This document shows positions 1 through 5,893 of a stretch of DNA of 64,000 nt, piece by piece (positions within the stretch are counted from its first letter, which is position 1; each line of letters begins with the position of its first letter). The stretch spans positions 62,001 to 126,000 of the forward strand of contig JBLNBN010000030.1 of NCBI GenBank assembly GCA_050260015.1, written 5' to 3'. The notes under the pieces were generated by a model. That model saw nothing but the letters and a program-made list of their open reading frames with translations. It was not told the DNA's origin and searched no databases. A program made the translations under genes and the position numbers. Source of the stretch: JBLNBN01 sp050260015. GTDB taxonomy: Bacteria; Bacteroidota; Ignavibacteria; Kapaibacteriales; UBA2268.

Positions 1-1149
1 GCCGCCAACGAAGAGATGCAGATGCAAATCTTCGAGCGAATGCGCATTGAGAAAGAAATCCGTGAGAGCGAAGAGAGATTTCGCGTGCTAGCCGATTCAG
101 CCCCGGTAATGATATGGATGACTGACGAGCTCGGAAGTATGGCTTACGTAAATAAAACCTGGCTTGAATTTGTAGACGGTAAATTTGAAGACGAGATCGG
201 AGCCGGTTGGCAGAAGCACGTCGTGACCGAGGACGTTAACCGAATCGCCTATGAAATGAAAAGGCTGGTCGCCGATCCGCAGGATTTCCGTATGGATTTC
301 CGTATGAAACGTTTCGACGGTGAAATCAAGCTGTTTTTCGTCCATGGCGCGCCTCGATATTTGCCCGACGGAACTTTTATCGGGTATATAGGCACATGCT
401 TCGATATTACCGATCTGGCCAACGCCTTAGAAAGAGAAAAGGAATTAAACTTCCTAAAAACTCGTTTTATCTCCACCGTTTCGCATGAGTATAGAACTCC
501 TCTCACTACAATTATGACCTCGACTTATTTGGTGGAGAAATTTATCGAGGCCGGAGATACGTCCGAAGTCGCAAAGTACCTGCAGAGAATTCAAAATTCC
601 GTTCATAACATGACATCCTTGCTGGAGCAGGTCATTACTATATCTAAAGCCGATTCCGGAAAGCTTAAGATAAATTATTCGAAAATAAATCTCCAGGAAT
701 TTACGGAAAATCTACTTGAGGAAGTCAAGCTGTTCGATAAGGAAGATCACAAATTTGACTATACGATAAATACCGAAAAGCTCTCGATAGAGAGCGACGT
801 CAATTTACTGCATCAAATACTGATAAATTTAATGACGAACGCAGTAAAGTACTCGCCGCGCGAGACGTTAGTATGCCTGAACGTAATGCAAAACGAGAAC
901 GGTTTGGAAATTAAGATCACCGACAGGGGACAGGGCATCCCGAAGGATCAGGTTGAATACCTCTTCCAGCCGTTTTTCCGCGCTAACAACGTCGGCGCCA
1001 TCCAGGGCACCGGCTTGGGGCTATCCATCGTTAAACGCTGCGTGGACGCCTTAGAAGGCGATATTAAAGTCGAGAGCCAGCTAGGCGAAGGAACGCTCTG
1101 CGTCGTTAATTTACCCTTGCGCGACGTTAAATCCCGATTGGTCGATTAG
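1..1149 (+). CDS. PAS-domain sensor histidine kinase (5' truncated)
   Basis: This is the C-terminal part of a sensor kinase. The frame is open from the first base, so the gene probably begins upstream of the window; the first ATG in view is at base 16. Counting from that ATG, residues 18-135 form a PAS fold, starting at the typical SEERFRVLADSAPVMIW stretch. The HisKA dimerisation helix carries the phospho-acceptor H157 in SHEYRTPL. The ATPase domain shows the N box (NLMTNAVKYSP), the G1 box (DRGQGIP) and the G2 box (GTGLGLSIV). No membrane segment lies in the visible part. It should autophosphorylate in response to a PAS-sensed signal. No partner response regulator is adjacent. It is convergent with the methyltransferase, 10 bases apart. 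Confidence 0.9.
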   Translation, partial: AANEEMQMQIFERMRIEKEIRESEERFRVLADSAPVMIWMTDELGSMAYVNKTWLEFVDGKFEDEIGAGWQKHVVTEDVNRIAYEMKRLVADPQDFRMDFRMKRFDGEIKLFFVHGAPRYLPDGTFIGYIGTCFDITDLANALEREKELNFLKTRFISTVSHEYRTPLTTIMTSTYLVEKFIEAGDTSEVAKYLQRIQNSVHNMTSLLEQVITISKADSGKLKINYSKINLQEFTENLLEEVKLFDKEDHKFDYTINTEKLSIESDVNLLHQILINLMTNAVKYSPRETLVCLNVMQNENGLEIKITDRGQGIPKDQVEYLFQPFFRANNVGAIQGTGLGLSIVKRCVDALEGDIKVESQLGEGTLCVVNLPLRDVKSRLVD

Positions 1150-1159
1150 GCGCTTTCGG

Positions 1160-1960
1160 TTAGCGTTTTGTAAATTCGAAAGTAAGAAACCATCCGATGC
1201 GCTCGCGACCTAATATGCAAGTGAGGCCGGCTGCTATCTTTTTGAAAAGCCAATTAAACCTGCCTAATTTATCGTAGTAGGAGTACAGGGGCACGACCTT
1301 AACGTTCTTTAAATTTCTGTCCCCGAGTATTTTTTTCATCTCGCCGACGGTATAAGCTTTTGTGCCTGGACTTTCCATAAAGTTCCATAGCACCCAGGAG
1401 AGCGGTTTCCACGGCCGGAACTTAAGCAGGGCATGCTTTATCCAAAAGAGATAGCAGAGCAATGAATGGCGGTTGTACACCATAATTTTAGCGCTACCCC
1501 CGGGCTTAAGCACGCGAACTATCTCGTCAAGAGCCTTTAAAGTTTGAGGGGAATGATGAATAACGCCCCAACTATAGACGAGGTCGAATTTATTATCGTC
1601 GTAAGGGAGGTTCTCGGCGTCCGCAACCCGGGTCTCGGTCGCATTAAGGCCATAGAGCGAAAGCCGCCTGTTGACGTGCTCGACCGCTTCTTCGGTCAGA
1701 TCGATGCCATAGGAATCGCAGCCGCATCGCGTCCATTGGATAAAGTCGGTGCCGGCCCCGATGCCGATCTCGAGCACAGTCCGCCCATGGAACCTTGGGA
1801 ACTGGGCGAAACCGAAGATCTCCGGTTGCAGCTTGTACCGCGTCTCTTCGATTTCCTCGAAGTACTCGCGGGTATATTTATCTTTATCGGTGAGGAACGT
1901 GCCGCACGCTTCACGATTCCAATAGTCTTTTACTTGATTTTTAAGAGTTTCGTTATCCAT
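1160..1960 (-). CDS. Class I SAM-dependent methyltransferase
   Basis: A 266-residue cytoplasmic methyltransferase of the Methyltransf_11/UbiE-like type. Motif I is LEIGIGAGTD at residues 63-72, the acidic motif II residue follows in YGIDLTEE, and the post-motif region is FDLVYSWGVIHHSP followed by VLKPGG. The C-terminal 90 residues are aromatic and basic and may bind a large hydrophobic or sugar substrate. The substrate cannot be told from sequence, and neighbours do not help: the gene stands alone on the minus strand. A good TTG-N20-TATATTTG promoter lies 40 bases upstream of the ATG. Family assignment is firm; the specific reaction is unknown. Confidence 0.85.
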   Translation of the reverse strand: MDNETLKNQVKDYWNREACGTFLTDKDKYTREYFEEIEETRYKLQPEIFGFAQFPRFHGRTVLEIGIGAGTDFIQWTRCGCDSYGIDLTEEAVEHVNRRLSLYGLNATETRVADAENLPYDDNKFDLVYSWGVIHHSPQTLKALDEIVRVLKPGGSAKIMVYNRHSLLCYLFWIKHALLKFRPWKPLSWVLWNFMESPGTKAYTVGEMKKILGDRNLKNVKVVPLYSYYDKLGRFNWLFKKIAAGLTCILGRERIGWFLTFEFTKR

Positions 1961-1999
1961 ATATATATCTTTGTGGAATTAATGCTAAAATATTCTTTA

Positions 2000-2030
2000 C
2001 AAATATAGCGTGAAGCAAGTAAAATAACAA
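2000..2030 (-). promoter_or_regulatory. Bacteroidota-type promoter for the methyltransferase
   Basis: On the minus strand the -7 element reads TATATTTG (complement of 2000-2007), matching TAnnTTTG. A -33 element, ATTG (complement of bases 2027-2030 or so), lies 20 bases upstream. The ATG at 1960 is 40 bases downstream. This was found by eye; no transcript data. Confidence 0.5.
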
Positions 2031-2089
2031 TCTATGATAAAACGTTAACCGAAAAAGTAGAAAGGGTTAAGAACAAACGTGAAATTGAC

Positions 2090-2704
2090 ATGGAAAAAGT
2101 ACAATTAGTAGTATTAGGGCTATCGGCAAGCCCCGCAAGCAACAACGCCTATGCGTTAATCTTAAAAGAATTAGACGGCGACCGCAGATTGCCGATTATA
2201 ATAGGCGCCTTCGAAGCCCAGGCTATTGCTCTTGAGATGGAAGGGGTAGTGCCTCCTCGCCCAATGACGCACGACTTAATTAAGGCGATGATCGATTCCT
2301 TTGGCGCGGCTCTTTCCGAGGTTTATATTAATAATTTGCAGGATGGAACGTTTTACGCGCAACTCATTTTCGATTCTCTTGGCGTAGAGCTCGATTCCCG
2401 GCCCAGCGACGCTATTGCCATTGCCGTGCGTTGCAACGCGCCTATCTTCGTATCGGCCGAAATACTCGAGGAAACGGGTATAATGCCGCAGGGCGAAGAG
2501 CTGGAAGCCGCCGCCGAAGAGCAGGAAGAAGAATTTCCCTTCTCTAAGAGTCCGGAGGCCGCAGCCCCTATACAGCAAAGTTCCGCGCCGCGCACAAAGC
2601 TCGAGGAGCTACAGGAAGCCTTAGATAAAGCCATTCGGGAAGAAAATTATGAAACTGCGGCAAAATTACGCGACCAGATAAAAAGTTATTTGGAAAATTC
2701 ATAA
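2090..2704 (+). CDS. Bifunctional nuclease family protein (DUF151) with UVR motif
   Basis: A 204-residue protein. Residues 1-130 are a DUF151 (BFN) domain, with the family-typical stretches LPIIIGAFEAQAIALEMEG and SRPSDAIAIAVR. An acidic low-complexity linker around residues 140-155 leads to a C-terminal UvrB/UvrC (UVR) helix motif, KLEELQEALDKAIREENYE followed by TAAKLRDQIK. Members of this family are reported as nucleases acting on DNA and RNA, and the UVR motif is a protein-protein contact seen in UvrB, UvrC and ClpC-type proteins. This two-domain arrangement is common in Chlorobiota and Bacteroidota. The gene stands alone; the tRNA promoter begins inside its last codons. Substrate in this organism is unknown. 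Confidence 0.88.
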   Translation: MEKVQLVVLGLSASPASNNAYALILKELDGDRRLPIIIGAFEAQAIALEMEGVVPPRPMTHDLIKAMIDSFGAALSEVYINNLQDGTFYAQLIFDSLGVELDSRPSDAIAIAVRCNAPIFVSAEILEETGIMPQGEELEAAAEEQEEEFPFSKSPEAAAPIQQSSAPRTKLEELQEALDKAIREENYETAAKLRDQIKSYLENS

Positions 2705-2720
2705 AATTGCCGTATTTTTG
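2689..2720 (+). promoter_or_regulatory. Promoter of the tRNA gene, Bacteroidota type
   Basis: TTTG at 2689-2692, a 20-base spacer and TATTTTTG at 2713-2720 match the Bacteroidota consensus TTTG-N19-TAnnTTTG closely. The tRNA starts 29 bases after the -7 element. The -33 element overlaps the last codons of the upstream nuclease gene. This is the best promoter match in the window and supports the lineage call. Confidence 0.65.
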
Positions 2721-2749
2721 AATTCAATTTTTCGCCACGCTTGCGAAAA

Positions 2750-2823
2750 GCCGGAGTAGCTCAGTTGGTTAGAGCAATGGAATCATAATCCATGTGTCGG
2801 GGGTTCAAATCCCTCCTCCGGTA
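2750..2823 (+). tRNA. tRNA with anticodon CAT (Met, or Ile2 if lysidine-modified)
   Basis: A complete cloverleaf can be folded by hand. The acceptor stem is GCCGGAG with CTCCGGT (7 pairs, G1-U72 wobble), the D stem GCTC with GAGC, the anticodon stem ATGGA with TCCAT, and the T stem GGGGG with CCCTC. The anticodon CAT is at 2784-2786 in the loop ATCATAA. The discriminator base is A2823 and CCA is not encoded. The acceptor lacks the C1-A72 mismatch of bacterial initiator tRNA, so this is elongator Met or an Ile2 (lysidine) species; the D-arm resembles elongator Met. A terminator follows at once. Confidence 0.93.
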
Positions 2824-2830
2824 CTCCCCA

Positions 2831-2864
2831 AAAAAAGGGCGCGACTAATAATCGCGCCCTTTTT
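2831..2864 (+). terminator. Rho-independent terminator after the tRNA
   Basis: The stem AGGGCGCGA / TCGCGCCCT (9 pairs) has a 7-base loop. It is followed by a T run and preceded by an A run, so it could work in both directions. Confidence 0.9.
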
Positions 2865-3047
2865 CCTTATTTGGAAGTATGCGTATCTTCTTTTATAAGT
2901 TAGGTTTAGCTCCTGATAGTAATAAGCTGCTGATCGTTCCGTCTTAACGCTATATTAAAATATGCTAATCGGTTGAAGAAATGTGGAAGCTTAGTCATTT
3001 ATAAGTCCCAACAATTTCTTTTTAACTGCTTAGCGGGCTTCCAGATT

Positions 3048-3311
3048 AGCGGCTAGCAATTGATTTTATAAATATAAACTAAATAAGGAGACTATCCATA
3101 TGCCAAATACAGGAGAAAAACCCGGTCGCGGCACATATGTCTGCGAGGAATGCCAATCGACCGTTGAAATTCACGACAACAATTCCCAGCTACCGCCTTG
3201 CCCAAAATGCAACGGCACGAGATTTGAAAAACAAGAAAGAGGAAGAAGCGGCGGACAACAACGACAACAGAATAGATAACGACATTTAAATAAAGACGAT
3301 TGCTAGCCGCT
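3048..3311. repeat. 13-base inverted repeat flanking the zinc-ribbon gene
   Basis: AGCGGCTAGCAAT at 3048-3060 recurs as its exact reverse complement at 3299-3311. The two arms bracket the small zinc-ribbon gene about 40 bases upstream and 20 bases downstream. No transposase or target duplication is visible. A match of this length within 300 bases could arise by chance somewhere in a window this size. Confidence 0.45.
3100..3279 (+). CDS. Small zinc-ribbon protein (59 aa)
   Basis: A 59-residue gene, short and easily missed. AAGGAG at 3085-3090 is well placed for the ATG. Residues 1-45 begin NTGEKPGRGTYVCEEC and contain two Cys pairs, C15-x2-C18 and C34-x2-C37, the layout of a rubredoxin-like zinc ribbon. 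The tail from residue 44 is rich in Arg, Gln and Gly, and would suit contact with nucleic acid. The same start (xNTGEKPGxGxYxC) is known from small zinc-ribbon proteins of unknown role in Bacteroidota and relatives. The predicted role is zinc binding; partner and pathway are unknown. It stands alone and is bracketed by a 13-base inverted repeat. Confidence 0.88.
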   Translation: MPNTGEKPGRGTYVCEECQSTVEIHDNNSQLPPCPKCNGTRFEKQERGRSGGQQRQQNR

Positions 3312-3396
3312 TTCAGATTTGTCGACCTGACTATAAAAGGAAGTAACCTACGCTTACTCCACTCATTTCCACATACCGACGACTTCCTAAGACAAT

Positions 3397-3665
3397 CTAT
3401 ATCTTAATAAACATTTCGGAATAATTTCCACACCGCGCCAGGTAAACTCCCGCAGGTAGAAAAGATACATCTAAAATATGTATGTTTATCGGCGCCTCCA
3501 TTACCTTTATGATTTTTCCCCGGTTAAGCGTTCCAGATTGTCAATGGCCGAATCAATTGAAACCAGGGATGAGACCTTATTGAGCAAAACGGAATCCAGC
3601 TGAGCCTTTAAGTGGGACGCGCTCGCTATCAAAGTAAAAACTACGAAGAATAGAAATTGTCTCAT
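3397..3665 (-). pseudogene. Remnant of a T9SS-exported protein, frameshifted
   Basis: Read on the minus strand from the ATG at 3665, the frame begins MRQFLFFVVFTLIASASHLKA, a textbook signal peptide, and stops after 50 codons. In another frame the next 38 codons, down to the TAG at 3397, read KIIKVMEAPINIHILDVS then FLPAGVYLARCGNYSEMFIK. That is the tail of a type IX secretion sorting domain (GK-x-n-hDVSxLPAGVYhhRh). Signal peptide and sorting tail thus survive with almost nothing between them, in different frames. I read this as a gene that lost its middle by deletion and then shifted frame. A sequencing error alone would not explain the missing passenger domain. Confidence 0.7.
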
Positions 3666-3857
3666 TAGTATATTCCCTGGTTAAAATATTCTTTAACTGT
3701 GAACAAATAGAATGTCAAAAAAGTTACACAGTTTCTTTCTATGTTTAGAATTAAAGTTAAAAATGATTGCTAATAATCGTAAATTGACGTAATTAAGCTT
3801 GCATTTTTTATAATTAGAGATTAAATTGTGAATACAAATTACTATAGGAGCGTCCAT

Positions 3858-4973
3858 ATGCGTTTTATCTTTACTTCGGCTAATGTAGTTGCGATCATCC
3901 TTATAGGTATGATCATTTACGGTTGCTCATCCGCCGAAAAGACCGTTCTCGTTAAGTCCAGGGCGGGGCTAAATGCCAAGGATTACGACGAGCGGTATAA
4001 GCTGGATAGCTTCAAAGTCGTTAAAGTTATCGACGAGCGCGCCTCGCAGGACGAGTTCATAGGAATCGCGGATAGAAGCGGCGCGAACTTAATGCTGCAG
4101 GAGCCTCTCTCGGATTATCTCCTGCCGAGATTCAATCTCGCAATTGCGCGCGATACCTCGGTTAAGAAATACACTCCGGTAACGGTGCGCGTCAGGGATT
4201 TTTACTATGGGCCGTCGGGACCGTTTTACAACAAAGGCGTATTTTTCAAATACGACTTAGCATTTGAGTATCCATACGCTGGCGGAACTAAAACATTCGT
4301 AATGGTAGACTCGGCAAACCGAATTTCGCACGGAATGCTGGCGTCTCCCCAAAATTTAGATCCCGGCCAGGAAATTACAACAGGAATTCGCCGCGTCGCG
4401 CGCCTTTTCGTGCTGAATACTCAGGAGAAGATATCTATTGCCGATAACCAAAAGGTCAGTTGGGACTCTACCTCGCCTAAGGTTCAGTCGTTCGACAGCT
4501 TGAATTGGGCGACAATTGTTCGTCAGCAATACAGATATGGGTTAGAGTATAAGCATCGTATTGGTATTAAGTCCCGAAGGAACGTCTCGGCGGGTATATA
4601 CAAAAGCATACGATATTGCAATAATTACGATATAGGCCTTGGTCTCGAGGCTAGCTACGCCGAAGTTAAATACGGTAAGGGGTTAGGATCTCTTTATACG
4701 GTAGGCTTATCGACAACTTACGGCGATTTGTTTACCGAGAATATCGATTGGCTCAGGTATTTAATCGCTTTTCAGTCTAATGGCGGGAGCGAACGATTCG
4801 GACTTAGGAGAAAGGAAATATACGGCGGGCGATTGGAGGGGACTATCGGGGTAGACATCTTAAAGTATATCTCGGTAGACTTAGGCGCGTTCCTGCAAGG
4901 GCATTTGGGCGCTCACCTGCTGCCATACGACGCCGGAATGACTATAACGGTAGGATTAACTTCAGGATTTTAA
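3858..4973 (+). CDS. Predicted lipoprotein of unknown function
   Basis: The start is placed at 3858 because AGGAG (3846-3850) sits 7 bases upstream, and the resulting N-terminus (MRFIFTSANVVAIILIGMI) is a lipoprotein signal with the lipobox IYGC and lipidated Cys23. An upstream in-frame ATG at 3828 would bury this signal. The 371-residue product should sit in the outer membrane. The middle (residues about 40-200) shows alternating hydrophobic residues. From about residue 225 there are repeated short amphipathic strands rich in Tyr and Gly, ending AGMTITVGLTSGF, so the C-terminal half could be a small barrel or beta-sandwich. I do not recognise the family. The gene stands alone. Confidence 0.7.
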   Translation: MRFIFTSANVVAIILIGMIIYGCSSAEKTVLVKSRAGLNAKDYDERYKLDSFKVVKVIDERASQDEFIGIADRSGANLMLQEPLSDYLLPRFNLAIARDTSVKKYTPVTVRVRDFYYGPSGPFYNKGVFFKYDLAFEYPYAGGTKTFVMVDSANRISHGMLASPQNLDPGQEITTGIRRVARLFVLNTQEKISIADNQKVSWDSTSPKVQSFDSLNWATIVRQQYRYGLEYKHRIGIKSRRNVSAGIYKSIRYCNNYDIGLGLEASYAEVKYGKGLGSLYTVGLSTTYGDLFTENIDWLRYLIAFQSNGGSERFGLRRKEIYGGRLEGTIGVDILKYISVDLGAFLQGHLGAHLLPYDAGMTITVGLTSGF

Positions 4974-5010
4974 AAATCGGATTATTCTCAGAACAGTACA
5001 AATTATTCAT

Positions 5011-5077
5011 TGATAATTGTAGATAACCCCCTCTCTAACTCTTCCCAAAGGGGCTATCTTTGTAGACGAATTATCAG
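5011..5077. repeat. Nested imperfect inverted repeat
   Basis: The outer arms TGATAATT (5011-5018) and AATTATCA (5070-5077) enclose inner arms AGATAACCCC (5021-5030) and GGGGCTATCT (5050-5059, one wobble). The combined fold is a long stem with an internal loop. It could be a terminator-like structure after the lipoprotein gene or the end of a decayed element. Confidence 0.5.
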
Positions 5078-5352
5078 GAATGACGCGTAAGCGTTTATAA
5101 ATAGATGAGTATGTCGCTCAGGCTAAGCGAAGAGTCCATAGAATATATTAAAATCGTATACTGCTCCGTAAACGCATAGAAATATGTATAGGGCCGTTCA
5201 GGACGAATCCGGAGGATTCGCATGTCTATAGTAAAACATGCCCCAAACTACATCCCCGCCGCGGCGAAGCCGCGGAAAAAAAGCGTGTGGGATGCAGGCG
5301 CTACGCGTTACAAAGCTGTAACCCCGCCGGGGTTAAGAAATGCTTTGGCCGT

Positions 5353-5395
5353 CATCTGCCCTTTGAGTAATAGGCGAAGCCTTTTATGGTATCTC
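5353..5395 (+). repeat. 43-base direct repeat, copy 1
   Basis: This copy matches bases 5621-5663 at 42 of 43 positions. The unit contains the small hairpin AGGC-GAA-GCCT followed by TTTT. The two copies are 268 bases apart in the same orientation. Confidence 0.85.
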
Positions 5396-5528
5396 CTAAT
5401 GAACATCTTATTGTATGTTACTCACGCACGATAAAGCAGTTACGGCGTATCGTGGCGAATATTAACCTGAATATTGCTGGTTTACAGAACCGGACGCCGA
5501 GTGTTTTTACGAGCGAAGCGAGTAAAAA

Positions 5529-5568
5529 TGTATCGAGGCGTCTTTATAAGACCTGACGTCTCGATACA
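5529..5568. terminator. Strong stem-loop, possible bidirectional terminator
   Basis: TGTATCGAGGCGTC (5529-5542) pairs with GACGTCTCGATACA (5555-5568), 14 pairs with one G-T. It is preceded by AAAAA and followed by eight T. The form is that of an intrinsic terminator, but no gene ends nearby, so it may end an unannotated RNA or be part of the repeat cluster. Confidence 0.5.
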
Positions 5569-5620
5569 ATTTTTTTTCTCGTACCCTCGAAAAAAAATCA
5601 CTCGACGTCCCCTCTAAGTT

Positions 5621-5663
5621 CATCCGCCCTTTGAGTAATAGGCGAAGCCTTTTATGGTATCTC
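5621..5663 (+). repeat. 43-base direct repeat, copy 2
   Basis: The second copy of the unit at 5353-5395, differing at one base (C for T at the fifth position). Sequence similarity stops sharply on both sides. Confidence 0.85.
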
Positions 5664-5840
5664 TGAGTGACAAAACCTTATAATATCAAGCGCTTGCGCG
5701 TCATTTCCAAGTGTTAGCCTACAAAGTAAGCCAAAGGGGCGAGAACCAACTCTTCTATTACCATGGGCTTAGCGAGAATTTTCCAGTTAAGGCTTCTATA
5801 TATTCAGATGTTATCACTAATATTATTAGAGTATCAAACA

Positions 5841-5882
5841 AGAGACGGAAGAACACTATAGCGTTTATATTCTTCCGTCTCT
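5841..5882 (-). terminator. Terminator of the 777-residue T9SS protein gene
   Basis: AGAGACGGAAGAA (5841-5853) pairs perfectly with TTCTTCCGTCTCT (5870-5882), 13 pairs and a 16-base loop. It lies 11 bases beyond the stop of the minus-strand gene. The T tract is short. Confidence 0.7.
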
Positions 5883-5893
5883 TTAATTAATCG

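Larger units (their letters stand above)
4974..5893. other. Gene-free, hairpin-rich intergenic region
   Basis: No convincing gene lies in these 920 bases; the only open frame of note (5222-5434, 70 codons) runs through hairpins and resembles nothing. What it holds are short inverted repeats, several with a GAA or GGA loop: a nested one at 5011-5077; CGAATCC-GGA-GGATTCG at 5204-5220; CCGCGGC-GAA-GCCGCGG at 5259-5275; GTTACA-AAGC-TGTAAC at 5307-5322; TAACCCCG-C-CGGGGTTA at 5319-5335; TTTTTAC/GTAAAAA at 5504-5528; a 14-pair stem at 5529-5568; and an 8T-C/G-8A pair at 5570-5597. Two copies of a 43-base direct repeat are embedded. It may be a REP-like repeat cluster, decayed element or small-RNA source. 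Confidence 0.6.

Noticed and set aside
3048..3311. Insertion sequence or miniature transposon around the zinc-ribbon gene
   Set aside because: Only a 13-base inverted repeat supports it. There is no transposase, no target duplication and the spacing is within chance for this window size.
5222..5434. A 70-codon open frame in the hairpin-rich spacer
   Set aside because: It runs through three perfect hairpins, has no protein-like pattern, and GGAG before the ATG belongs to the hairpin CGAATCC-GGA-GGATTCG.
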